Positions 33,716-45,180 of a stretch of 64,000 nt of DNA are shown in pieces. The DNA lies in contig NC_092562.1 in NCBI RefSeq assembly GCF_037975245.1, positions 20,225,054 through 20,289,053 on the forward strand, written 5' to 3'. The position numbers were made by a program, and so were the translations under genes. Source of the DNA: Apostichopus japonicus (Eukaryota; Echinodermata; Holothuroidea; Aspidochirotida; Stichopodidae). Below the pieces are notes generated by a model, which had not been told where the DNA came from, made no database searches, and was given only the letters and a program-made list of their open reading frames with translations. The first letter of the stretch is position 1. Each line of letters starts with the position of its first letter.

Positions 33716-35012
33716 ACATCAACTGACTGGTTCCAATCTTAAACTTTCTGGTAGACGGCAAGTTGTTAGCATTAATAGAGTTGAATCTGATCCTCTGACC
33801 ATCACTTGCGGGGTGCCTCAAGGCAGTATATTAGGCCGCATTTTATTTCTTTACTATGTTAATGATATGCCAAACTCCATCAATTGCTTGCTTTACAATA
33901 TGCCGATGACAGTGCTTTAATTTACTCTGACAAAGATCCTAACAATATTGGCAAAAATCTTTCATCTCACCTGGAGAGTGGCAATAAATGGCTCATTGAA
34001 AACAAATTGTCGTTACAAATGGGTAAGACCGAGTTGATTTTGTTTGGGACGAAACGTAAACTTAGTCAGTATACTATCTTCTCAATTGTTTGTGATGGTC
34101 AACTGATTAAGGCCAAACATTCTGTTGTTTACCTCGGTCTGGAGTTAAACCAATACCTTGATGGCGAACAAATTGTTCTTGGCATTAGTAGTAAAACAAA
34201 TTCTCGAATCAAATTCCTCTACAGGCAAGCTAATTATTTTAATCAAAATGTGAAAAAGACCATCTGTACAGCCCTTGTTCTTTGTCTGTTCGATTATTCC
34301 ATCTCATCTTGGTATGGAGGTATATCTAAGTACCACTCTCGTAGATTACAATGTGCCCAGAACAAAGTTATCAGATTCATTCTGGGTAAAGATTTTTATT
34401 ATCACATTAACCATGCTGACTTTAAAACTCTTGGTATTTTGAACATCAACACTAGGGCTGAACAGCTTCGTCTTAATCATGTTTTTAATGTTTTCCATGG
34501 TACCTCTCCAGTTTATATGAGGGAGAGTTTTATTAGAGTAAATAGTGTTCATAGCCATAACACAAGAGGTAGTATTTTTAATTTTCAACTTCCCAAAATT
34601 AAAACGCACAGTGCTGGGTCTTTTTATTACAATGCAATTAAAAACTGGAACAGGCTACCTGAAAACATAAAATCCATCCTGCTGAAATACAATTTTAAAA
34701 AAGATGCCAAAGCCTACCTTTTAAATCATATGAATGTCTAGCTTGTAAATATCTTTCTTTTTACAGTGTTTGTATGCATGTTTTAGATGTTTTAATAGTT
34801 TTTTTCTTATCTTTTGTATTTTTATGGTTATAAGGACCCCTTTGGAAATAAGCTTTTAGCTTAAAGGGTTATCCTTGGCATGTTATTTTCTTTTCGATGC
34901 ATTTAAGTATATTCCCATCTTGTATTTTAAATGTTTTTCTTTATGTGCAATTTTTGTGTGTATGTAGATGAAGAATGATATCTTGCCGAATAAAATAAAA
35001 TAAAATAAAATC
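33716..35012 (+). mobile_element. 5'-truncated LINE with RT motifs, plus strand
   Basis: Frame one (about 33,716-33,910) carries TITCGVPQGSILGRILFLYY (RT motif B). A +1/-1 shift near 33,890 leads into 33,893-34,741 with LQYADDSALIY (motif C, catalytic ADD), WLIENKLSLQMGKTELILFG, VVYLGLELNQYL, and a C-terminal region with CAQNKVIRFILG, HSHNTRGS and FYYNAIKNWNRLPENIK. The 3' UTR has a last segment rich in TTTT and ends in (AATAAA)n-like AAATAAAATAAAATAAAAT at 34,989-35,010. The family is CR1/L2-group, different in wording from the LINE at 31.5 kb. It is broken by the frameshift and 5' truncation. Confidence 0.82.
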
Positions 35013-35104
35013 TAATCACATCAATTGCCTATAGCCGATCGGTAACAGCTATTTTTTGACCGTGTCAATGGTTACCCGTGTGTATCTATTTACAATTCCT
35101 TATA

Positions 35105-35345
35105 CATATTTATGTATGTATGTATGTATATTTCATTTCATTTCATTTATTTATTTGTTTTTCCACAGAAGTACAAAGCGGAGGGAAGTCTTCCATAAAG
35201 CTTAAAAGCTTAACAAAGTGGAAGACTATTAGTTCCTCCTGCAAGCAGGAACTCGCGAAGAAGCCTCATAGGCTTATCAAAGCCGCAAACTGACCGAAGT
35301 CAGTCTCTTACATTCATATTTAACGTCCATAATTATGAATTGTTA
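35105..35345 (-). mobile_element. LINE 3' UTR fragment
   Basis: On the minus strand the fragment ends in (GAAAT)n and ATACATAC repeats (35,108-35,147). It contains GGAAGACTTCCCTCCG preceded by CACTTTGTTAAGC. The 3' UTR of the LINE at 32,940-33,200 has the same arrangement (a GGAGACTTCCCG and GTTAAGC pair), so the two are related 3' ends. No coding sequence is kept. Confidence 0.55.
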
Positions 35346-35383
35346 ATTGTCAACAACTCTGTAACTGGACGACATACATTAAT

Positions 35384-35452
35384 CTGGGAGTGACTCGAAC
35401 CGGGGACCTTATGATTGAAAAGCACCGGCGTTAACCACTGAGCTAACACTCC
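35384..35452 (-). pseudogene. tRNA-like element at the array edge
   Basis: On the minus strand: GGAGTGTTAGCTCAGTGG, TTAACGCC, and a B box GGTTCGAGTC, ending CACTCCC. Six of seven acceptor positions pair (GGAGTGT with TCACTCC), but the T stem does not, so this is a degenerate tRNA or SINE head. It is a different family from the satellite and lies 11 bp from its first bases. Confidence 0.6.
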
Positions 35453-35462
35453 ACACTCCAAA

Positions 35463-36250
35463 GTTAATCGCCTAATATCTCAGTCCATACAGTGGCGCGA
35501 TGGCTTGGCGCAATGGATGAGCGAGACTCCCTTTTGCATCGGTGGTTCGAACCCCGGTGACGTCTTTTGCCGATCTTTTACAGATCGTGCTTACATGGGG
35601 AGCTGTAAGTATTAGTTAATCGCCTAACAACTCAGTCCATACAGTGGCGCGATGGCTTGGCGCACTGTACGAGCTGATGAGCGAGACCCTCTTTTGCATC
35701 GGTGGTTCGAACCCCGGTGACGTCTATTGCCGATCCTTTACAGCTCGTCCTTACATGGGGAGCTGAAAGTATTCGTTAATCGCCTAATATCTCAGTCCAT
35801 ACAGTGGCGCGATGGCTTGGCGCACTCTACGAGCTGATGAGCGAGACCCTCTTTTGCATCGGTGGTTCGAACCCCGGTGACGTGTTTTGCCGATCTTTTA
35901 CAGATCGTGCTTACATGGGGAGCTGTAAGTATTAGTTAATCGCCTAATATCTCAGTCCATACAGTGGCGCGATGGCTTGGCGCACTGTACGAGCTGATGA
36001 GCGAGACTCTCTTTTGTATCGGTGGTTCGAACCCCGGTGATGACGTCTTTTGCCGATCTTTTACAGATCGTGCTTACATGGAGACCTGTAAGTATTTGTT
36101 AATCCACCTAATATCTCAGTCCATACAGTGGCGCGATGGCTTGGCGCACTGTACGATCTGATGATCGAGACTTTCTTTTGCATCCGTGGTTCGAACCCCG
36201 GGTGATGACGTCTTTTGCCGATCTTTTACAGCAAGTGCCTACACGGGGAG
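35463..36250 (+). repeat. Edge monomers, short ancestral-like type
   Basis: The first monomer lacks the ACGAGCTG-containing insertion after GCGCA. The first three full-length units read GGTGACGTCTTTTGCC, whereas later ones read GGTGATGACGTC. Three of the first four monomers keep CGATCTTTTACAGATCG, a potential 6-bp stem lost in the main array; the second has GATCCTTTACAGCTCGTCC instead. These features make the edge copies closest to a stand-alone SINE. Confidence 0.75.
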
Positions 36251-36260
36251 CTGTAAGTAT

Positions 36261-39200
36261 TAGTTAATCGCATAATATCTCAGTCCATACAGTGGCGCGA
36301 TGGCTTGGCGCACTGTACGAGCTGATGATCGAGACTCTCTTTTGCATCCGTGGTTCGAACCCCGGTGATGACGTCTTTTGCCGATCTTTTACAGCAAGTG
36401 CCTACACGGGGAGCTGTAAGTATTAGTTAATCCACCTAATATCTCAGTCCATACAGTGGCGCGATGGCTTGGCGCACTGTACGAGCTGATGATCGAGACT
36501 CCTTTTTACATCCGTGGTTCGAACCCCGGGTGATGACGTCTTTTGCCGATCTTTTACAGCAAGTACCTACACGGGGAGCTGTAAGTATTAGTTAATCGAC
36601 CTAATATCTCGGTCCATACAGTGGCGCGATGGCTTGGCGCACTGTACGAGCTGATGAACGAGACTCTCTTTTGCATCCGTGGTTCGAACCCCGGTGATGA
36701 CGTCTTTTGCCGATCTTTTACAGCAAGTGCCTACACGGATAGCTGTAAGTATTAGTTAATCCACCTAATATCTCAGTCCATACAGTGGCGCGATGGCTTG
36801 GCGCACTGTACGAGATGATGATCGAGACTCCTTTTTACATCCGTGGTTCGAACCCCGGGTGATGACGTCTTTTGCCGATCTTTTACAGCAAGTACCTACA
36901 CGGGGAGCTGTAAGTATTAGTTAATCCACCTAATATCTCAGTCCATACAGTGGCGCGATGGCTTGGCGCACTGTACGAGCTGATGAGCGAGGCTCTCTCT
37001 TTTGCATCGGTGGTTCGAACCCCTGTGATGACGTCTTTTGCCGATCTTTTACAGCGAGTGCCTACATGGGGAGCTGTAAGTATTAGTTAATCGACCTAAT
37101 ATCTCAGTCCATACAGTGGCGCGATGGCTTGGCGCACTGTACGAGCTGATGAGCGAGGCTCTCTTTTGCATCGGTGGTTCGAACCCCCGGTGATGACGTC
37201 TTTTGCCGATCTTTTACAGCGAGTGCCTACATGGGGAGCTGTAAGTATTAGTTAATCGACCTAATATCTCAGTCCATACAGTGGCGCGATGGCTTGGCGC
37301 ACTGTACGAGCTGATGAGCGAGGCTCTCTTTTGCATCGGTGGTTCGAACCCCCGGTGAGGACGTCTTTTGCCGATCTTTTACAGCGAGTGCCTACATGGG
37401 GAGCTGTAAGTATTAGTTAATCGACCTAATATCTCAGTCCATACAGTGGCGCGATGGCTTGGCGCACTGTACTAGCTGATGAGCGAGGCTCTCTTTTGCA
37501 TCGGTGGTTCGAACCCCCTGTGAGGACGTCTTTTGCCGATCTTTTACAGCGAGTGCCTACATGGGGAGCTGTAAGTATTAGTTAATCGACCTAATATCTC
37601 AGTCCATACAGTGGCGCGATGGCTTGGCGCACTGTACGAGCTGATGAGCGAGGCTCTCTTTTGCATCGGTGGTTCGAACACCCGGTGATGACGTCTTTTG
37701 CCGATCTTTTACAGCGAGTGCCTACATGGGGAGCTGTAAGTATTAGTTAATCGACCTAATATCTCAGTCCATACAGTGGCGCGATGGCTTGGCGCACTGT
37801 ACGAGCTGATGAGCGAGGCTCTCTTTTGCATCGGTGGTTCGAACACCCGGTGATGACGTCTTTTGCCGATCTTTTACAGCGAGTGCCTACATGGGGAGCT
37901 GTAAGTATTAGTTAATTGACCTAATATCTCAGTCCATACAGTGGCGCGATGGCTTGGCGCACTGTACGAGCTGCTGGGCGAGGCTCTCTTTTGCATCGGT
38001 GGTTCGAACCCCCGGTGATGACGTCTTTTGCCGATCTTTTACAGCGAGTGCCTACATGGGGAGCTGTAAGTATTAGTTAATCGACCTAATATCTCAGTCC
38101 ATACAGTGGCGCGATGGCTTGGCGCACTGTACGAGCTGATGAGCGAGGCTCTCTCTTTTGCATCGGTGGTTCGAACACCCGGTGATGACGTCTTTTGCCG
38201 ATCTTTTACAGCGAGTGCCTACATGGGGAGCTGTAAGTATTAGTTAATCAACCTAATATCTCAGTCCATACAGTGGCGCGATGGCTTTACGCACTGTACG
38301 AGCTGATGAGCGAGGCTCTCTCTTTTGCATCGGTGGTTCGAACCCCCGGTGATGACGTCTTTTGCCGATCTTTTGCAGCGAGTGCCTACATGGGGAGCTG
38401 TAAGTATTAGTTAATCGACCTAATATCTCAGTCCATACAGTGGCGCGATGGCTTGGCGCACTGTACGAGCTGATGAGCGAGGCTCTCTCTTTTGCATCGG
38501 TGGTTCGAACCCCCGGTGATGACGTCTTTTGCCGATCTTTTACAGCGAGTGCCTACATGGGGAGGTGTAAGTATTAGTTAAACGACCTAATATCTCAGTC
38601 CATACAGTAGCGCGATGGCTTGGCGCACTGTACGAGCTGATGAGCGAGGCTCTCTTTTGCATCGGTGGTTCAAACCCCCGGTGATGACGTCTTTTGCCGA
38701 TCTTTTACAGCGAGTGCCTACATGGGGAGGTGTAAGTATTAGTTAAACGACCTAATATCTCAGTCCATACAGTGGCGCGATGGCTTGGCGCACTGTACGA
38801 GCTGATGAGCGAGGCTCTCTTTTGCATCGGTGGTTCGAACCCCCGGCGATGACGTCTTTTGCCGATCTTTTACAGCGAGTGCCTACATGGGGAGCTGTAA
38901 GTATTAGTTAATCGACCTAATATCTCAGTCCATACAGTGGCGCGATGGTTGGCGCACTGTACGAGCTGATGAGCGAGGCTCTCTTTTGCATCGGTGGTTC
39001 GAACCCCCGGCGATGACGTCTTTTGCCGATCTTTTACAGCGAGTGCCTACATGGGGAGCTGTAGGTATTAGTTAATCGACCTAATATCTCAGTCCATACA
39101 GTGGCGCGATCTCTTGGCGCACTGTACGAGCTGATGAGCGAGGCTCTCTTTTGCATCGGTGGTTCGAACCCCCGGTGATGACGTCTTTTGCCGATCTTTT

Positions 39201-40715
39201 ACAGCGAGTGCCTACATGGGGAGCTGTAAGTATTAGTTAATCGACCTAATATCTCAGTCCATACAGTGGCGCGATGGCTTGGCGCACTGTACGAGCTGAT
39301 GAGCGAGGCTCTCTTTTGCATCGGTGGTTCGAACCCCCGGTGATGACGTCTTTTGCCGATCTTTTACAGCGAGTGCCTACATGGGGAGCTGTAAGTATTA
39401 GTTAATCGACCTAATATCTCAGTCCATACAGTGGCGCGATGGCTTGGCGCACTGTACGAGCTGATGAGCGAGGCTCTCTTTTGCATCGGTGGTTCGAACC
39501 CCCGGTGATGACGTCTTTTGCCGATCTTTTACAGCGAGTGCCTACATGGGGAGCTGTAAGTATTAGTTAATCGACCTAATATCTCAGTCCATACAGTGGC
39601 GCGATGGCTTGGCGCACTGTACGAGCTGATGAGCGAGGCACTCTTTTGCATCGGTGGTTCGAACCCCCGGTGATGACGTCTTTTGCCGATCTTTTACAGC
39701 GAGTGCCTACATGGGGAGCTGTAAGTATTAGTTAATCGACCTAATATCTCAGTCCATACAGTGGCGCGATGGCTTGGCGCACTGTACGAGCTGATGAGCG
39801 AGGCTCTCTTTTGCATAGGTGGTTCGAACCCCCGGTGATGACGTCTTTTGCCGATCTTATACAGCGAGTGCCTACATGGGGAGCTGTAAGTATTAGTTAA
39901 TCGACCTAATATCTCAGTCCATACAGTGGCGCGATGACTTGGCGAACTGTACGAGCTGATGAGCGAGGCTCTCTTTTGCATCGGTGGTTCGAACCCCCGG
40001 TGATGAAGCTTTCGCCGATCTTTTACAGCGAGTGCCTTCATGGGGAGCTGTAAGTATTAGTTAATCGACCTAATATCTCAGTCCATACAGTGGCGCGATG
40101 GCTTGGCGCACTGTACGAGCTGATGAGCGAGGCTCTCTTTTGCATCGGTGGTTCGAACCCCCGGTGATGAAGGTTTCGCCGATCTTTTACAGCGAGTGCC
40201 TTCATGGGGAGCTGTAAGTATTAGTGAATCGACCTAATATCTCAGTCCATACAGTGGCGCGATGGCTTGGCGCACTGTACGAGCTGATGAGCGAGGCTCT
40301 CTTTTGCATCGGTGGTTCGAACCCCCGGTGATGAAGCTTTCGCCGATCTTTTACAGCGAGTGCCTTCATGGGGAGCTGTAAGTATTAGTGAATCGACCTA
40401 ATATCTCAGTCCATACAGTGGCGCGATGGCTTGGCGCACTGTACGAGCTGATGAGCGAGGCTCTCTTTTGCATCGGTGGTTCGAACCCCCGGTGATGACG
40501 TCTTTTGCCGATCTTTAACAGCGAGTGCCTACATGGGGAGCTGTAAGTATTAGTTAATCGACCTAATATCTCAGTCCATACAGTGGCGCGATGGCTGGGC
40601 GCACTGTACGAGCTGATGAGCGAGGCACTCTTTTGCATCGGTGGTTCGAACCCCCGGTGATGACGTCTTTTGCCGATCTTTTACAGCGAGTGCCTACATG
40701 GGGAGCTGTAAGTAT
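36261..40715 (+). repeat. 27-monomer block, first copy (4,455 bp)
   Basis: The block starts in a CAAGTGCCTACACGG-type monomer group and ends with GATGAAGCTTTCGCC-type monomers. It carries private variants: CCCCTGTGATG near 37,021, GGCTTTACGCAC near 38,283, GATGGTTGGCGC near 38,944, GATCTCTTGGCGC near 39,109, CTTATACAGCG near 39,857 and CTTTAACAGCG near 40,514. Every one recurs 4,455 bp later. Confidence 0.9.
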
Positions 40716-43700
40716 TAGTTAATCGCATAATATCTCAGTCCATACAGTGGCGCGATGGCTTGGCGCACTGTACGAGCTGATGATCGAGACTCTCTTTTGC
40801 ATCCGTGGTTCGAACCCCGGTGATGACGTCTTTTGCCGATCTTTTACAGCAAGTGCCTACACGGGGAGCTGTAAGTATTAGTTAATCCACCTAATATCTC
40901 AGTCCATACAGTGGCGCGATGGCTTGGCGCACTGTACGAGCTGATGATCGAGACTCCTTTTTACATCCGTGGTTCGAACCCCGGGTGATGACGTCTTTTG
41001 CCGATCTTTTACAGCAAGTACCTACACGGGGAGCTGTAAGTATTAGTTAATCGACCTAATATCTCGGTCCATACAGTGGCGCGATGGCTTGGCGCACTGT
41101 ACGAGCTGATGAACGAGACTCTCTTTTGCATCCGTGGTTCGAACCCCGGTGATGACGTCTTTTGCCGATCTTTTACAGCAAGTGCCTACACGGATAGCTG
41201 TAAGTATTAGTTAATCCACCTAATATCTCAGTCCATACAGTGGCGCGATGGCTTGGCGCACTGTACGAGATGATGATCGAGACTCCTTTTTACATCCGTG
41301 GTTCGAACCCCGGGTGATGACGTCTTTTGCCGATCTTTTACAGCAAGTACCTACACGGGGAGCTGTAAGTATTAGTTAATCCACCTAATATCTCAGTCCA
41401 TACAGTGGCGCGATGGCTTGGCGCACTGTACGAGCTGATGAGCGAGGCTCTCTCTTTTGCATCGGTGGTTCGAACCCCTGTGATGACGTCTTTTGCCGAT
41501 CTTTTACAGCGAGTGCCTACATGGGGAGCTGTAAGTATTAGTTAATCGACCTAATATCTCAGTCCATACAGTGGCGCGATGGCTTGGCGCACTGTACGAG
41601 CTGATGAGCGAGGCTCTCTTTTGCATCGGTGGTTCGAACCCCCGGTGATGACGTCTTTTGCCGATCTTTTACAGCGAGTGCCTACATGGGGAGCTGTAAG
41701 TATTAGTTAATCGACCTAATATCTCAGTCCATACAGTGGCGCGATGGCTTGGCGCACTGTACGAGCTGATGAGCGAGGCTCTCTTTTGCATCGGTGGTTC
41801 GAACCCCCGGTGAGGACGTCTTTTGCCGATCTTTTACAGCGAGTGCCTACATGGGGAGCTGTAAGTATTAGTTAATCGACCTAATATCTCAGTCCATACA
41901 GTGGCGCGATGGCTTGGCGCACTGTACTAGCTGATGAGCGAGGCTCTCTTTTGCATCGGTGGTTCGAACCCCCTGTGAGGACGTCTTTTGCCGATCTTTT
42001 ACAGCGAGTGCCTACATGGGGAGCTGTAAGTATTAGTTAATCGACCTAATATCTCAGTCCATACAGTGGCGCGATGGCTTGGCGCACTGTACGAGCTGAT
42101 GAGCGAGGCTCTCTTTTGCATCGGTGGTTCGAACACCCGGTGATGACGTCTTTTGCCGATCTTTTACAGCGAGTGCCTACATGGGGAGCTGTAAGTATTA
42201 GTTAATCGACCTAATATCTCAGTCCATACAGTGGCGCGATGGCTTGGCGCACTGTACGAGCTGATGAGCGAGGCTCTCTTTTGCATCGGTGGTTCGAACA
42301 CCCGGTGATGACGTCTTTTGCCGATCTTTTACAGCGAGTGCCTACATGGGGAGCTGTAAGTATTAGTTAATTGACCTAATATCTCAGTCCATACAGTGGC
42401 GCGATGGCTTGGCGCACTGTACGAGCTGCTGGGCGAGGCTCTCTTTTGCATCGGTGGTTCGAACCCCCGGTGATGACGTCTTTTGCCGATCTTTTACAGC
42501 GAGTGCCTACATGGGGAGCTGTAAGTATTAGTTAATCGACCTAATATCTCAGTCCATACAGTGGCGCGATGGCTTGGCGCACTGTACGAGCTGATGAGCG
42601 AGGCTCTCTCTTTTGCATCGGTGGTTCGAACACCCGGTGATGACGTCTTTTGCCGATCTTTTACAGCGAGTGCCTACATGGGGAGCTGTAAGTATTAGTT
42701 AATCAACCTAATATCTCAGTCCATACAGTGGCGCGATGGCTTTACGCACTGTACGAGCTGATGAGCGAGGCTCTCTCTTTTGCATCGGTGGTTCGAACCC
42801 CCGGTGATGACGTCTTTTGCCGATCTTTTGCAGCGAGTGCCTACATGGGGAGCTGTAAGTATTAGTTAATCGACCTAATATCTCAGTCCATACAGTGGCG
42901 CGATGGCTTGGCGCACTGTACGAGCTGATGAGCGAGGCTCTCTCTTTTGCATCGGTGGTTCGAACCCCCGGTGATGACGTCTTTTGCCGATCTTTTACAG
43001 CGAGTGCCTACATGGGGAGGTGTAAGTATTAGTTAAACGACCTAATATCTCAGTCCATACAGTAGCGCGATGGCTTGGCGCACTGTACGAGCTGATGAGC
43101 GAGGCTCTCTTTTGCATCGGTGGTTCAAACCCCCGGTGATGACGTCTTTTGCCGATCTTTTACAGCGAGTGCCTACATGGGGAGGTGTAAGTATTAGTTA
43201 AACGACCTAATATCTCAGTCCATACAGTGGCGCGATGGCTTGGCGCACTGTACGAGCTGATGAGCGAGGCTCTCTTTTGCATCGGTGGTTCGAACCCCCG
43301 GCGATGACGTCTTTTGCCGATCTTTTACAGCGAGTGCCTACATGGGGAGCTGTAAGTATTAGTTAATCGACCTAATATCTCAGTCCATACAGTGGCGCGA
43401 TGGTTGGCGCACTGTACGAGCTGATGAGCGAGGCTCTCTTTTGCATCGGTGGTTCGAACCCCCGGCGATGACGTCTTTTGCCGATCTTTTACAGCGAGTG
43501 CCTACATGGGGAGCTGTAGGTATTAGTTAATCGACCTAATATCTCAGTCCATACAGTGGCGCGATCTCTTGGCGCACTGTACGAGCTGATGAGCGAGGCT
43601 CTCTTTTGCATCGGTGGTTCGAACCCCCGGTGATGACGTCTTTTGCCGATCTTTTACAGCGAGTGCCTACATGGGGAGCTGTAAGTATTAGTTAATCGAC

Positions 43701-45170
43701 CTAATATCTCAGTCCATACAGTGGCGCGATGGCTTGGCGCACTGTACGAGCTGATGAGCGAGGCTCTCTTTTGCATCGGTGGTTCGAACCCCCGGTGATG
43801 ACGTCTTTTGCCGATCTTTTACAGCGAGTGCCTACATGGGGAGCTGTAAGTATTAGTTAATCGACCTAATATCTCAGTCCATACAGTGGCGCGATGGCTT
43901 GGCGCACTGTACGAGCTGATGAGCGAGGCTCTCTTTTGCATCGGTGGTTCGAACCCCCGGTGATGACGTCTTTTGCCGATCTTTTACAGCGAGTGCCTAC
44001 ATGGGGAGCTGTAAGTATTAGTTAATCGACCTAATATCTCAGTCCATACAGTGGCGCGATGGCTTGGCGCACTGTACGAGCTGATGAGCGAGGCACTCTT
44101 TTGCATCGGTGGTTCGAACCCCCGGTGATGACGTCTTTTGCCGATCTTTTACAGCGAGTGCCTACATGGGGAGCTGTAAGTATTAGTTAATCGACCTAAT
44201 ATCTCAGTCCATACAGTGGCGCGATGGCTTGGCGCACTGTACGAGCTGATGAGCGAGGCTCTCTTTTGCATAGGTGGTTCGAACCCCCGGTGATGACGTC
44301 TTTTGCCGATCTTATACAGCGAGTGCCTACATGGGGAGCTGTAAGTATTAGTTAATCGACCTAATATCTCAGTCCATACAGTGGCGCGATGACTTGGCGA
44401 ACTGTACGAGCTGATGAGCGAGGCTCTCTTTTGCATCGGTGGTTCGAACCCCCGGTGATGAAGCTTTCGCCGATCTTTTACAGCGAGTGCCTTCATGGGG
44501 AGCTGTAAGTATTAGTTAATCGACCTAATATCTCAGTCCATACAGTGGCGCGATGGCTTGGCGCACTGTACGAGCTGATGAGCGAGGCTCTCTTTTGCAT
44601 CGGTGGTTCGAACCCCCGGTGATGAAGGTTTCGCCGATCTTTTACAGCGAGTGCCTTCATGGGGAGCTGTAAGTATTAGTGAATCGACCTAATATCTCAG
44701 TCCATACAGTGGCGCGATGGCTTGGCGCACTGTACGAGCTGATGAGCGAGGCTCTCTTTTGCATCGGTGGTTCGAACCCCCGGTGATGAAGCTTTCGCCG
44801 ATCTTTTACAGCGAGTGCCTTCATGGGGAGCTGTAAGTATTAGTGAATCGACCTAATATCTCAGTCCATACAGTGGCGCGATGGCTTGGCGCACTGTACG
44901 AGCTGATGAGCGAGGCTCTCTTTTGCATCGGTGGTTCGAACCCCCGGTGATGACGTCTTTTGCCGATCTTTAACAGCGAGTGCCTACATGGGGAGCTGTA
45001 AGTATTAGTTAATCGACCTAATATCTCAGTCCATACAGTGGCGCGATGGCTGGGCGCACTGTACGAGCTGATGAGCGAGGCACTCTTTTGCATCGGTGGT
45101 TCGAACCCCCGGTGATGACGTCTTTTGCCGATCTTTTACAGCGAGTGCCTACATGGGGAGCTGTAAGTAT
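40716..45170 (+). repeat. 27-monomer block, second copy (4,455 bp)
   Basis: All private variants of the first copy recur at +4,455 (for example GGCTTTACGCAC near 42,738, CTTATACAGCG near 44,312 and CTTTAACAGCG near 44,969). By eye I found no difference between the two copies. After about 45,181 the sequence changes to the CCTAATAACTCAG subfamily, so the duplication ends there. Confidence 0.9.
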
Positions 45171-45180
45171 TAGTTAATCG

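Larger units (their letters stand above)
32904..35110. repeat. Dispersed GATAGCTATCGG repeat, copy C, split by LINEs
   Basis: The left part (about 32,904-32,939, ending AATAGATGACGTAAT) and the right part (35,013-35,110, starting TAATCACATCAATTGCC) together rebuild the order seen uninterrupted in copies A and B. The two parts are separated by 2.07 kb of LINE sequence. TAAT is present at both junctions and may be a short target duplication. Confidence 0.75.

Noticed and set aside
33705-33821. N-terminal part of the minus-strand LINE frame
   Set aside because: The first ~35 codons are antisense to the plus-strand LINE and do not belong to the minus-strand protein.
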